Shown piece by piece: positions 7,449 through 16,472 of a stretch of DNA of 64,000 nucleotides. This DNA is from Roseomonas indoligenes (GTDB lineage Bacteria; Pseudomonadota; Alphaproteobacteria; Acetobacterales; Acetobacteraceae). The position numbers and the translations under genes are program-made. The notes below the pieces were generated by a model. That model was given only the letters and a program-made list of their open reading frames with translations, was not told the origin of the DNA and did not search any database. The stretch covers positions 186,001-250,000 of the forward strand of contig NZ_JAGIZA010000006.1 in assembly GCF_017813365.1 (NCBI RefSeq), read 5' to 3'. The stretch's first letter is position 1. The number at the start of each line of letters is the position of its first letter.

Positions 7449-8921
7449 ATGCTCGACACCGCCGCCAAGATCGTCCTGAAGGACCCCAACCTCTTCCGGC
7501 AGGCGAACCGCGTCGGCGGCGCCTGGGTCCAGGCCGCCTCCGGCAAGACGATCGCCGTGAGGAACCCCGCCACCGGCGAGGTGATCGGCCAGGTCCCCTC
7601 CCTCTCGCAGGAGGAGGTGCGCGGCGCCATCCAGGCCGCCTACGACGCCCAGCCCGCCTGGCGCGCCCTCCTGGCGAAGGAGCGGGCCGCCATCCTGCGC
7701 CGCCTTTTCAACCTCATGCTCGAGAACGTGGACGACCTCGCGGCCATCATGACGGCCGAGCAGGGCAAGCCGCTGGCCGAGAGCAAGGGCGAGATCGCCT
7801 ACGCCGCCTCCTTCATCGAATGGTTCGCGGAGGAGGGGAAGCGCGTCTACGGCGACATGATCCCCACCTTCAAGCAGGGCAGCCGCATCCTCGTGATGAA
7901 GGAGCCGATCGGCGTCTTCGCGGCAATCACGCCCTGGAACTTCCCGGCCGCCATGATCACCCGCAAGGCCGGCCCCGGCTGGGCCGCGGGCTGCACCGGC
8001 GTCATCCGCCCCGCCTCCCAGACGCCCTTCTCCGCCCTCGCCATCGCCGTCCTTGCTGAGCGCGCGGGCATGCCGGCCGGCGTCTGCAACGTCGTCACCG
8101 GCAGCGCGCGTGAGCAGGGGGAGGAGCTCTCGACCAACCCGCTGGTCCGCAAGCTCTCCTTCACCGGCAGCACGGAGGTCGGCCGCACCCTGCTCGCCCA
8201 GTGCGCCGGGACCATCAAGAAGACGAGCATGGAGCTCGGCGGCAACGCCGCGTTCATCGTCTTCGACGACGCGGACCTGGACGCGGCCGTGACCGGCGCC
8301 ATGGCCTCCAAGTTCCGCAACACCGGGCAGACCTGCGTCTGCGCCAACCGCATCTTCGTGCAGGAGGGCGTTTACGACGCCTTCGCCGCGAAGCTGAAGA
8401 CGGCGGTGGAGAACCTGAAGGTCGGCAACGGCATGGAGCCGGGCGTCACCCAGGGCCCCCTCATCAACGCCGACGCCGTGGCCAAGATCGAGGACCACAT
8501 TCAGGACGCCACCGCGCATGGCGCGAAGGTGCTGACCGGCGGCCACCGCCATTCCCTCGGTGGCAACTTCTTCGAGCCGACGATCCTGACCGACGTGCCG
8601 GTGACGGCGAAGGTGTTGAAGGAGGAGACCTTCGGCCCCATGGCCCCGCTGATCCGCTTCAAGGACGAGGCGGAGGGCATCCGCCTGGCCAACGACACGG
8701 AGTTCGGCCTCGCCGCCTATTTCTACGCCCGCGACGTCGGCCGCATCTTCCGCGTGGCCGAGGGGCTGGAGAGCGGCATCATCGGCATCAACGAGGGCAT
8801 CATCTCCACCGAGGTCGCCCCCTTCGGCGGCGTGAAGGAGAGCGGCCTGGGCCGGGAAGGCAGCAAGTACGGGATCGAGGACTACCTGGAGATCAAGTAC
8901 TGCCTCATCGGCGGCGTCTGA
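7449..8921 (+). CDS. gabD: Succinate-semialdehyde dehydrogenase (NAD(P)+)
   Basis: A 490-residue aldehyde dehydrogenase that oxidises succinate semialdehyde to succinate in GABA or related breakdown. Catalytic residues are visible: oxyanion Asn in PWNFP (164), general base Glu in MELGGN (262) and nucleophile Cys in NTGQTCVCANR (296). The cofactor loop is SFTGSTEVG (about 237-245). The usual KPA motif that binds the cofactor ribose/phosphate reads RPA here (Arg187), an uncommon change. A strong AGAGGAGG ribosome site precedes the ATG. The 268 bases upstream are relatively AT-rich, with a TATACT at 7315-7320 that could be a -10 box. Confidence 0.9.
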   Translation: MLDTAAKIVLKDPNLFRQANRVGGAWVQAASGKTIAVRNPATGEVIGQVPSLSQEEVRGAIQAAYDAQPAWRALLAKERAAILRRLFNLMLENVDDLAAIMTAEQGKPLAESKGEIAYAASFIEWFAEEGKRVYGDMIPTFKQGSRILVMKEPIGVFAAITPWNFPAAMITRKAGPGWAAGCTGVIRPASQTPFSALAIAVLAERAGMPAGVCNVVTGSAREQGEELSTNPLVRKLSFTGSTEVGRTLLAQCAGTIKKTSMELGGNAAFIVFDDADLDAAVTGAMASKFRNTGQTCVCANRIFVQEGVYDAFAAKLKTAVENLKVGNGMEPGVTQGPLINADAVAKIEDHIQDATAHGAKVLTGGHRHSLGGNFFEPTILTDVPVTAKVLKEETFGPMAPLIRFKDEAEGIRLANDTEFGLAAYFYARDVGRIFRVAEGLESGIIGINEGIISTEVAPFGGVKESGLGREGSKYGIEDYLEIKYCLIGGV

Positions 8922-8943
8922 TCCGGACGGGAAGGGGGGCGGA

Positions 8944-9801
8944 TCAGCCCCCCGACCCCGGCCCATCCATCCCCAACATCGCCCGCGCCGCTTCCGGCGC
9001 CAGCCCCGTGGAGCTCTGCAGCACCACGAACCCCCCGCGCCCCTTGAGCGCCAGGTCCAGCGACCACCCCTCGATCTGCGGCGCCCGCCACAGGCTCCGC
9101 ATCACGAAGATCCGGTACCCCTCCGGTATGGCGTGGAGCTTCTCCAGCAGCCCGGCATCCCTCAGGTGGTGCCAGTACAGCGTGTACTCCGTCCATTTCA
9201 GCCCGCCGGCATGCCGGTCCGCCAGGGCCCGCTGCCAGTCCCCGTGCCGGGCCTCCAGCGCCTCCAGCAAGTCCCGCATCCCCTCCGCCGAGATCAGGGC
9301 GGGGGTCACGTCCATCGTCTCCGGGTAATCGAAGGGCGTCCCCAGCAGCTCCGCGGCCGCCGAGCACCAGGTGTCCCCCTCCCGCACCGCCTTCCGCTGC
9401 ACCCCGGCCCGGCCATCGGGCATCGCGTCGGCGACCCCCCACTCCCGGATCAGCGCCACATCCGCGTCCAGCGTCAGGTAGAAGGGCGCGGGGCAATGCC
9501 GGGCGAAGCCCATCTTCACCAGCATCTGCCGCACGGTGCCGCGCACGGTCGCATCACCCGCCACGCTCTCCGCCAGCACCGCGGAATCCGGCATGAACTG
9601 CAGCGCCACCTTCCCGCCTCCGGAACCGGCATGGGCTGCCCGCACGGTCTCCATCGCGGAGTCCGGCGCCACGATGAAAAGGGTGATCGGCTCCCGCAGG
9701 AATCGCTCCAACGAGGCGAGCAGGATCCGGGCCCGCTCGATGTCGTTGTGGCGTGCCGAAAGGGTGAGCATGGCCACGAACGGCGCTTCGGCCCTCTCCA
9801 T
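8944..9801 (-). CDS. DUF6492 family protein (glycosyltransferase-like)
   Basis: A 285-residue protein with a GT-A glycosyltransferase-like plan. An N-terminal nucleotide-sugar-type segment (FVAMLTLSARHNDIERARILLASL) leads to a LTLDADV motif near residue 113, resembling the DxD metal site. The later GGLKWTEYTLYWHHL block is typical of DUF6492. There is no signal peptide or membrane segment. It is monocistronic and convergent with gabD. Members are often found near cell-surface polysaccharide genes, but nothing of that kind is beside it here, so the acceptor is unknown. Confidence 0.7.
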   Translation of the reverse strand: MERAEAPFVAMLTLSARHNDIERARILLASLERFLREPITLFIVAPDSAMETVRAAHAGSGGGKVALQFMPDSAVLAESVAGDATVRGTVRQMLVKMGFARHCPAPFYLTLDADVALIREWGVADAMPDGRAGVQRKAVREGDTWCSAAAELLGTPFDYPETMDVTPALISAEGMRDLLEALEARHGDWQRALADRHAGGLKWTEYTLYWHHLRDAGLLEKLHAIPEGYRIFVMRSLWRAPQIEGWSLDLALKGRGGFVVLQSSTGLAPEAARAMLGMDGPGSGG

Positions 9802-9920
9802 TCACCGCTCCTTCATACCCCGCCCCCTCCATCCCACGCCCGCCCCTGCGCGGGAACCCGGGCCGACCCGCACCGGCGACACCCTTGCGCCACCGCGCCC
9901 GACCCCCGATTTTTATGGGC

Positions 9921-11312
9921 ATGAGCGCCCCCCATCCCCACGACTTCGACCTTTTCGTCATCGGCGGCGGCAGCGCCGGCGTGCGCCTGGCCCGCATCGC
10001 CGCCGGCCACGGCGCGAAGGTCGGCATCGCCGAGGGCCGCTTCTGGGGCGGCACCTGCGTGAACGTGGGCTGCGTGCCCAAGAAGCTGATGGTTCAGGCC
10101 GCCGAGTACGGCGAATGGGCGAAGGACGCCGCCGCCTTCGGCTGGCACCTGGGCGAGGCCACCCATGACTGGCCCACCCTCGTCCGCGCCCGGGACATGG
10201 AAGTGGCGCGCCTCTCCGGCATCTACGGCCGGATGCTGGGTGGCGTCGGCGTGCAGACCTTCGAGTGCTACGCCCACTTCACCGGCCCGCACGAGCTGAA
10301 GGTCGGAGACCGCACGGTCACCGCCAACCGCATCGTCATCGCCGTCGGCGGCAGCCCCATCCGCCCCGACATCCCGGGTGCCGAGCACGCCCTGATCTCC
10401 GACGACCTCTTCACCCTGCAGGAGCGCCCACGGCGGGTGCTGATGATCGGCGGCGGCTATATCGGCCTGGAATTCGCCAATATGCTGCACAACCTCGGCT
10501 CCGAGGTGACGCTCGCCTATCGCCAGCAGCTCCCCCTCCGCGGCTTCGACCACGAGCTGCGGGAGGTGGCCGCCGAATCCCTGGCGGCCAGCGGCCTTAC
10601 CATCCTGCCCGGCGAGTCCCCGGTGGAGATCACCCTTTCCGGCGAGACCCGGATCGTCCGCATGGCCAGCGGCAAGGTCGTGGAGGCCGACGCGGTCTTC
10701 TTCGCCACCGGTCGCAAGCCCGCCACCAAGGGGCTGGGCCTGGACGCCGCCGGCGTGAACTGCCGCGAAGGCGCCGCCATCGCCGTGGACGACGACCACG
10801 CGACCAACGTGCCGCACATCTACGCCATCGGCGACGTGACGGACCGGGTGAACCTCACCCCCATGGCCATCGCCGTCGGCCACGCCCTGGCCGACACTCT
10901 CTTCGGCTCCCGCCCGCGCCACGCGAGCTACGAGAACGTGCCCAAGGCGGTCTTCATCTCCCCGCCCATGGCCAGCGTCGGCCTGACGGAGGAGGAGGCC
11001 GCCCTGCGCGGCCCGGTGGAGATCTACACCAGCCGCTTCACCCCCATGCGCCACACCATCACCCGCCGCACGGACCGCAAGACCCTGATGAAGCTGGTGG
11101 TGGAGGCCGAGACCGGCTGCCTTCTGGGCGCCCACATGCTGGGCGAGGAGGCGCCGGAGATTATGCAGGGCATTGCGGTGGCCGTGGTGAACCGGCTGAC
11201 CAAGGCGCAGCTGGACGCCACCATCGGCATCCACCCGACGGCGGCGGAGGAGTTCGTGACTATGCGGGTGGCGACCCGGCGCGTGGGGGAGGGGGCGGCG
11301 AAGGCCGCCTGA
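9921..11312 (+). CDS. gor: Glutathione-disulfide reductase
   Basis: A 463-residue FAD/NADPH enzyme that reduces oxidised glutathione. An N-terminal FAD Rossmann motif (VIGGGSAGVRLAR) leads to the redox-active disulfide GGTCVNVGCVPKK near residues 42-54. The NADPH Rossmann motif is MIGGGYIGLEFA near 175. The GDVTDRVNLTPMA FAD segment and the C-terminal HPTAAEE with the active-site His complete the fold. The Tyr-rich NADPH loop leads into AYRQQLPLRGFD, where an Arg fits NADPH preference. The ATG at 9921 follows another ATG at 9915; neither has a strong ribosome site. Confidence 0.92.
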   Translation: MSAPHPHDFDLFVIGGGSAGVRLARIAAGHGAKVGIAEGRFWGGTCVNVGCVPKKLMVQAAEYGEWAKDAAAFGWHLGEATHDWPTLVRARDMEVARLSGIYGRMLGGVGVQTFECYAHFTGPHELKVGDRTVTANRIVIAVGGSPIRPDIPGAEHALISDDLFTLQERPRRVLMIGGGYIGLEFANMLHNLGSEVTLAYRQQLPLRGFDHELREVAAESLAASGLTILPGESPVEITLSGETRIVRMASGKVVEADAVFFATGRKPATKGLGLDAAGVNCREGAAIAVDDDHATNVPHIYAIGDVTDRVNLTPMAIAVGHALADTLFGSRPRHASYENVPKAVFISPPMASVGLTEEEAALRGPVEIYTSRFTPMRHTITRRTDRKTLMKLVVEAETGCLLGAHMLGEEAPEIMQGIAVAVVNRLTKAQLDATIGIHPTAAEEFVTMRVATRRVGEGAAKAA

Positions 11313-11405
11313 GCGCGGCGGGCGGCATTCCGCCTTGCGTTACGACACGTCTGTTCCCGCCCTCCGCCCTTGGTCTTTTTCCCGGTTGGCGGCGTTGCAT
11401 TCCCG

Positions 11406-12074
11406 ATGACCCAGCCCTCAAACCTCTGGTTTGTTGCCATGGGCGCCTCCGGTGCGGAGGGGCTCGACGACCTGAAAGAGGTTCTGCGCGAGTTTCCGGC
11501 AAACTTCCGGGCGGTGGTGCTGATCGTGCTGCACCGCCCCTGGGGCCTCCCGACCCATCTCCGCTCCATTCTCTCGCGGGCTTCCAGCCTGCCGGTTCTC
11601 GTCGCCGAGGAGGGGGAGCTGTTCGAGACCGGACACGTCTATATCGGCGAGCCGGAGGAGCACCTGACCCTCGCCGCCCGCAGCTTCGGCGCGGTGACCC
11701 CCGATCCCGCGAGGCTGCACCGCAACCGCACCGTGGACCTCCTCTTCCGCTCCGTGGCCGAGTTCGCGGCCGGGCGCGCCATCGGCGTCGTCCTCTCCGG
11801 CTCCCTGGATGATGGCTCCCGCGGGCTGGCGGCCATCCACGCGGCCGGCGGGTTGACCATGGTCCTCACCCCCCGGCTCTTTCCCCGCCACGGCATGCCG
11901 GAGAACGCGATCGGCTATGACGGCCCGGTGGACGTGATCGGCAGCCCGGCGCGCATAGCCGCGGCGATCCGCGCGGCGATCGGGACTGGCGGACGGGATC
12001 CGGCAGGCCTCAGGCGCGGGCGAGCGCCGGACCACCCTGCCCGGGAAGAGCCCGTCGGGAGCGGTTTCCCGTAG
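11406..12074 (+). CDS. Stand-alone CheB-type protein-glutamate methylesterase domain
   Basis: A 222-residue protein carrying only the CheB C-terminal methylesterase fold. The catalytic triad can be read: Ser in GASGAEGL (15), His in VLHRPWG (43) and Asp in [11 protein letters not shown] (about 136). [11 protein letters not shown] and [14 protein letters not shown] are the usual CheB blocks. There is no receiver domain, and no chemotaxis gene is nearby. Such single-domain esterases often work with CheR-like methyltransferases or PAS kinases in non-chemotaxis signalling, which is inference here. The frame opens at 11370, but the start at 11406 fits the family. Confidence 0.82.
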   Translation: MTQPSNLWFVAMGASGAEGLDDLKEVLREFPANFRAVVLIVLHRPWGLPTHLRSILSRASSLPVLVAEEGELFETGHVYIGEPEEHLTLAARSFGAVTPDPARLHRNRTVDLLFRSVAEFAAGRAIGVVLSGSLDDGSRGLAAIHAAGGLTMVLTPRLFPRHGMPENAIGYDGPVDVIGSPARIAAAIRAAIGTGGRDPAGLRRGRAPDHPAREEPVGSGFP

Positions 12075-12199
12075 GCTGCGCCCGGAACGGCTGCCTGAAC
12101 GACCGGCGACTGAACGCTTGCTCCCTGATCCTCCCTCGCTATGGTGCCCGACCGCCGCGCGAGACGGCCCACGCCCGCCCACACCGGACAGATCACCTC

Positions 12200-13579
12200 A
12201 TGGCCCACCCCTGGCACCCCGCCTCCTGGCGCGACATGCCCATCCGCCAGGTCCCGTCCTACCCCGACGCCGCGGCCCTCAGCGCCATGGAGGCGAAGCT
12301 CACCCGCTTTCCGCCCCTGGTCTTCGCCGGCGAGGCCGACCGCCTGACGGCCCTGCTCGCCCAGGCCGGTGAAGGGAAGGCCTTCGTCCTCCAGGGCGGC
12401 GACTGCGCCGAGAGCTTCGCGGACTTCCACGCCAACACCATCCGCGACACTTTCCGAGTGCTGCTCCAGATGGCCGTGGTCCTCACCTTCGGCGGCGGCC
12501 TGCCCGTGGTGAAGCTCGGCCGCATGGCCGGCCAGTTCGCCAAGCCCCGCAGCAGCGATACGGAGACGGTCGAGGGCCAGAGCCTCCCCTCCTACCGCGG
12601 CGACATCATCAACGCCCCGGAGTTCACGGAAGGCGCCCGCACCCCGGACCCGAGCCGGATGGAGTTCGCCTACCTCCAATCCGCCGCCACGCTGAACCTG
12701 CTGCGCGCCTTCGCCACCGGCGGCTTCGCGGACCTGCACCAGGTCCACCAGTGGAACCTCGGCTTCGTCGCCCGCTCCCCGCTCGCGGAACGCTACGCCG
12801 ACATCGCCCAGCGCATCGACGAGACCCTGCGCTTCATGGCCGCCTGCGGCATGAACAGCATTACCGCCCCGCAGATCCGGGAGACGGAGTTCTACACCTC
12901 CCACGAATCCCTCCTCCTCCCCTTCGAGGAGGCGATGACGCGGGAGCCCTCCACCCACCAGGGCCGCCACTACGCCTGCTCCGCCCACTTCCTGTGGATC
13001 GGAGACCGCACCCGCCAGCCCGATGGCGCGCATGTCGAGTTCCTGCGCGGCGTGGCGAACCCCATCGGCCTGAAGGTCGGCCCGACGACGGCCGTGGAGG
13101 ACCTCCTCCGCCTCAGCGAGATCCTGAACCCGAACAACACCCCGGGCCGCCTGACCTTCATCACCCGCATGGGCGCGGCGAAGCTGGAATCCAACCTTCC
13201 GCCTCTCCTGCGCGCCATCAAGAAGGAAGGCCGCAAGGTCACCTGGCTGTCCGATCCCATGCACGGGAACACGCACAGCGCAGGCGGCTACAAGACCCGC
13301 TCCTTCGACGCCATCCTGCAGGAGGTGCGCGGCTTCTTCGACATGCACGAGGCCGAGGGCACGATCCCCGGCGGCGTGCACGTGGAGATGACGGGCCAGG
13401 ACGTCACCGAATGCCTCGGCGGCGCCCACCGGCTGACGGAGGCGAACCTGAGCGAGAACTACGCCACCTTCTGCGACCCCCGGCTGAACGCCGAGCAGTC
13501 GCTGGAACTCGCCTTCCTCGTGGCGGAGGAACTGAAGTCCCGCCGCGCCGCCACCCTCCACCTCCGCGCGGCCCAGTAG
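12200..13579 (+). CDS. 3-deoxy-7-phosphoheptulonate synthase, class II (plant type)
   Basis: A 459-residue DAHP synthase joining phosphoenolpyruvate and erythrose 4-phosphate, the first step of the shikimate pathway. It is the class II type: W-x-P-x-S-W-R near the N-terminus, [10 protein letters not shown] near residue 75 with the metal Cys, and [16 protein letters not shown] near 110. Later come the [12 protein letters not shown] block, SDPMHGNT near 355 with a metal His, and the metal Glu in the [15 protein letters not shown] region. The next gene (nicotinate phosphoribosyltransferase) begins 16 bases downstream, so they are probably co-transcribed although metabolically unlinked. Confidence 0.93.
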   Translation: MAHPWHPASWRDMPIRQVPSYPDAAALSAMEAKLTRFPPLVFAGEADRLTALLAQAGEGKAFVLQGGDCAESFADFHANTIRDTFRVLLQMAVVLTFGGGLPVVKLGRMAGQFAKPRSSDTETVEGQSLPSYRGDIINAPEFTEGARTPDPSRMEFAYLQSAATLNLLRAFATGGFADLHQVHQWNLGFVARSPLAERYADIAQRIDETLRFMAACGMNSITAPQIRETEFYTSHESLLLPFEEAMTREPSTHQGRHYACSAHFLWIGDRTRQPDGAHVEFLRGVANPIGLKVGPTTAVEDLLRLSEILNPNNTPGRLTFITRMGAAKLESNLPPLLRAIKKEGRKVTWLSDPMHGNTHSAGGYKTRSFDAILQEVRGFFDMHEAEGTIPGGVHVEMTGQDVTECLGGAHRLTEANLSENYATFCDPRLNAEQSLELAFLVAEELKSRRAATLHLRAAQ

Positions 13580-13595
13580 GCGAGGGACGGCATCC

Positions 13596-14747
13596 ATGGA
13601 CGCGATTCCCCAGAACCCGCCCGGCAACCCGCTCGAGGCGGACATCGCCGCGCGCACGGATGTCTACTTCAAGCGCACGAAGGCCGTGGTGCAGCGCTTC
13701 GGCGATGCCCGCGTCACCTACGCCCTCTTCCTGCGCCGCCCCGTCGTCTCCGCACCGCGGCTGATGCTGGACTGGCTCAACGCCGTCGCCGCCGAACGCG
13801 GCCTCGATCTCGACGTGAAGCTGATGCATGAGGAAGGCACCTGGGTCGGCGCGGGCGACCCCATCCTCTACATCACCGGCTCCTTCGCCGGCCTGGCGGA
13901 CCTTGAGACCCTCCTCCTCCAGAAGCTCGGCGCCGCCTGCGTCGCGGCCCACAACGCCTACCAGATGTGCCTGGAGCTGCCGCAAGTCGAATTCCTGGCC
14001 ATGGAGGCCCGCCACTGCGCCGGCGCCGAGATGCAGGAGATCATGGCCTACGCCTCCAGCATCGGCGGCAAGGCCGCGAAGGCGGAGGGCGCGCGCGGCT
14101 TCGTCGGCAACGCGAACGACGCCACGGCCCACTACTACGGCGCGCTGCGCGGCCTCGGCACCATGCCGCATGCCCTGATCGGCTATGCCGGCTCCACCCT
14201 CCGCGCCGCGGAGATGTTCCACGAGACCTTCCCGGATTCCAACCTCACCGTCCTGACGGACTACTTCGGCCGGGAGGTGACCGACGGGCTGGAAGTCTGC
14301 CGCCGCTTCCCCGAGATCGCGGCCGAGGGCCGCCTCGCCGTCCGCCTGGACACGCATGGCGGCCGCTTCCTCGAGGGGCTGGACCCGCAGACCTCCTACG
14401 CAGTGATCGAGCGCCACGCGCCCGGCGCCATCCGCCGCTATCGCAGCGAGAGCGAGCTGCGCCACCTCGTCGGCACCGGCGTCTCGGCCGCCGCCATCTG
14501 GCGCATGCGCGACGCGCTGGACGAGGCCGGCTTCCCGAAGGTGCGGATCATCGCCTCCTCCGGCTTCGGCGTCTCCAAGTGCCGCGTGATGGCGGAGGCC
14601 CGCGCCCCCATCGACACGATCGGCACCGGCAGCTTCATCCCCGACAGCTGGGGCGAGACCTACGCCACCGCAGACATCGTGGCCTATGACGGGGAACCGC
14701 GCGTGAAGGTCGGCCGCGAGTTCCTGCTGCGCGGCGCCCAGGGATAG
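13596..14747 (+). CDS. Nicotinate phosphoribosyltransferase
   Basis: A 383-residue enzyme of the type II phosphoribosyltransferase fold, converting nicotinate and PRPP to nicotinate mononucleotide in NAD salvage. The N-terminal TDVYFKRT opening, the EARHCAGAEMQEIMAYASS catalytic segment around residues 140-160, FVGNANDATA and the phosphate-binding IASSGFG plus GTGSFIP loops near the C-terminus support the call. It resembles the short archaeal-type NAPRTases more than E. coli PncB. An NAD synthetase-like gene lies 3 kb further on but appears catalytically dead. Confidence 0.82.
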   Translation: MDAIPQNPPGNPLEADIAARTDVYFKRTKAVVQRFGDARVTYALFLRRPVVSAPRLMLDWLNAVAAERGLDLDVKLMHEEGTWVGAGDPILYITGSFAGLADLETLLLQKLGAACVAAHNAYQMCLELPQVEFLAMEARHCAGAEMQEIMAYASSIGGKAAKAEGARGFVGNANDATAHYYGALRGLGTMPHALIGYAGSTLRAAEMFHETFPDSNLTVLTDYFGREVTDGLEVCRRFPEIAAEGRLAVRLDTHGGRFLEGLDPQTSYAVIERHAPGAIRRYRSESELRHLVGTGVSAAAIWRMRDALDEAGFPKVRIIASSGFGVSKCRVMAEARAPIDTIGTGSFIPDSWGETYATADIVAYDGEPRVKVGREFLLRGAQG

Positions 14748-14767
14748 GGGATCGGGGTAGGGCGGCG

Positions 14768-15205
14768 CTACAGCGCCACCCGCCGCACCCCGGCGTCCCG
14801 CATCCGCCGCACCTCGCCACCATCTAACGGATCGAGCACGAGGATGGTGATGCCCTGCTGCATCCCCTCCGCCCTCACGCGATACACCCAGTCCATCGCG
14901 AAGGCGCCGTTGCGCAGCGTGTAGCCGCCGGTCAGGCTCACCTGCATCTTCTCGGGCCGGTCCATGTTCACCAGCAGCAGCGGCGCCTGGAGCGAGACCG
15001 AGAAGCTCCGCCCCTCCACCGGCGCCGCCGTCAGCTTGAGCGAGACGGGCTTGCCCTCATTGGCGCTCACGAAGCGTCCGAAGGCCGCTGCGTTGCGCGC
15101 GGTCAGCACGCCCTGCAGTTCCGGCGTCCCGGATTGCGCCATGGCGGCCGAGGGCAGCAGCACCAGCCCGCCCAGCATCCCCCGCCGCGTCAACGCACCG
15201 ACCAT
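14768..15205 (-). CDS. Exported hypothetical protein with twin-arginine-like signal
   Basis: A 145-residue protein of unknown function. From the ATG at 15205 it reads TRRGMLGGLVLLPSAAMAQ, a Tat-like signal with cleavage near AMA/Q. The mature part is a compact alpha/beta sequence ending LDPLDGGEVRRMRDAGVRRVAL, without Cys or an obvious active site. A longer frame (to 15271) would place the signal internally and is unlikely. It is convergent with the NAPRTase gene and lies 79 bases downstream of the 2OG-oxygenase gene on the same strand. Confidence 0.6.
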   Translation of the reverse strand: MVGALTRRGMLGGLVLLPSAAMAQSGTPELQGVLTARNAAAFGRFVSANEGKPVSLKLTAAPVEGRSFSVSLQAPLLLVNMDRPEKMQVSLTGGYTLRNGAFAMDWVYRVRAEGMQQGITILVLDPLDGGEVRRMRDAGVRRVAL

Positions 15206-15284
15206 CCAGCCATCCTCCGTACTGTTTCCGCCATCGGCGCCCGCCAATATGGCGCGGGCATGGCACCTCAAGAGGAGGTGACCC

Positions 15285-16328
15285 CTATCGCATCTGGATG
15301 CCCTGCTGCCCGGCCGCGGCGCGCTGCCGGATCAGCGCCTGCTCCTGCTTCGCCCCCTCCGCATCGGTGAAGAAGGTGAAGATCGCGAAGCGCCGGCCGC
15401 GGGTCACGGGCAGGGCCTCGTGCAGCATGTCGCAGCCGAAGATCGCCGCCCCGCCGGCCTCCGGCTCATGCAGGTCCGGCCCGAACTCCGGGAAGCGCAG
15501 CGTCCCGCCCTCGTACTCGCCCGTGTTGAGGTTCAGGCTCATCGCGAAGCGCCGATGGGCGGTGAAGGGCGTGCGGTTGTCGCGGTGCGCCTCGAAGGCC
15601 CCGGCATCGGCGGCATCGTAGCACCCGATCCGCGGCACCTCGTAAGAGACGGGCTGGAAGCGGTAGGCCCGCATCATCTCCGGCAGCACCCGGCGCATCA
15701 GCCGGGCGTGAAAGGTCTCGTAGAGCCCCCGGTCGTCCAGGAACACGTCCGCCCGGCGCTTGATCCGGTGCGCCCCGGCCGCCTCGGCGGCACCGGCCAC
15801 CCGGTCCTTCTGCTTCTCGCCCCGCTCCCAATGCGCCAGCAATGCCGCCACCAGTTCCGGCTCCAGGATGTCCGGCACCAGCAGCACCGGCGCGCCGCCG
15901 CGCCGCACCGGCGGCGCCGGGGCAGGGGAGGGAAGGGCTGCCAGCGCCGCCCGCACGGCGCTCGCCATTCCCGCCGGCCCGGCAGGCGCGGCGAATTCCA
16001 GCCGCCCACGCGGCGAGACCACCGCCACCCCACCCCCAGCCAGCCCAAGGGCCCGGAAGGCACCACCCCCCGCGTCGAAGACCCGCTGCGGCCCCGGCCG
16101 CACCGTTCCGTCGGGCGCGCCGGCCAAAACCTCCACCAACACCGTTCCCGCCGCGCGCGCCGCGCTCTCCAGCGCCGGTGCCTCCTCCTCCGGCAGCCCG
16201 CCCAGCGCCAGCACCCGTGGCCGTCCGGCGATGACCTGTCCCATCACGTCGAAGCCCTGGCCGGAGGCGTCGGGCAGCACGATCCCCGGCAGGTGATCGC
16301 CCACAAGGAAGACGGAACGGTCGCTCAT
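15285..16328 (-). CDS. Peroxiredoxin-like domain fused to 2OG-Fe(II) oxygenase
   Basis: A 347-residue two-domain protein. Residues about 1-135 follow a thioredoxin/AhpC-like plan (GDHLPGIVLPD..., then V-V-S-P-R-G-R-L) but contain no cysteine at all, so this part cannot be a working peroxidase. Residues about 145-320 form a 2-oxoglutarate/Fe(II) dioxygenase. The iron ligands are His248 and Asp250 (EAHRDN) and His303 (MLHEALPV), and the 2-oxoglutarate Arg is in RGRRFAIF (312/313). It resembles prolyl-4-hydroxylase-type enzymes; the target is unknown. It is transcribed away from the SDR gene, with which it shares a 144-base intergenic region. Confidence 0.8.
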   Translation of the reverse strand: MSDRSVFLVGDHLPGIVLPDASGQGFDVMGQVIAGRPRVLALGGLPEEEAPALESAARAAGTVLVEVLAGAPDGTVRPGPQRVFDAGGGAFRALGLAGGGVAVVSPRGRLEFAAPAGPAGMASAVRAALAALPSPAPAPPVRRGGAPVLLVPDILEPELVAALLAHWERGEKQKDRVAGAAEAAGAHRIKRRADVFLDDRGLYETFHARLMRRVLPEMMRAYRFQPVSYEVPRIGCYDAADAGAFEAHRDNRTPFTAHRRFAMSLNLNTGEYEGGTLRFPEFGPDLHEPEAGGAAIFGCDMLHEALPVTRGRRFAIFTFFTDAEGAKQEQALIRQRAAAGQQGIQMR

Positions 16329-16472
16329 GGCGTCCTTTCTCGCGCGCCGCGCCGCGCCCCGCTACCCCGGCCGCACCCGATTCTGATCGCCCGGAGCAGC
16401 CCGATCCCGGCCGCCGAGCGTTAGCCAACTGCCCGCCCCAGGCGCGGCGCGGACGACAGGGAAGACAGGATT

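Noticed and set aside
7371-8966. A 531-codon frame opposite gabD
   Set aside because: Antisense shadow of gabD codons, without motifs.
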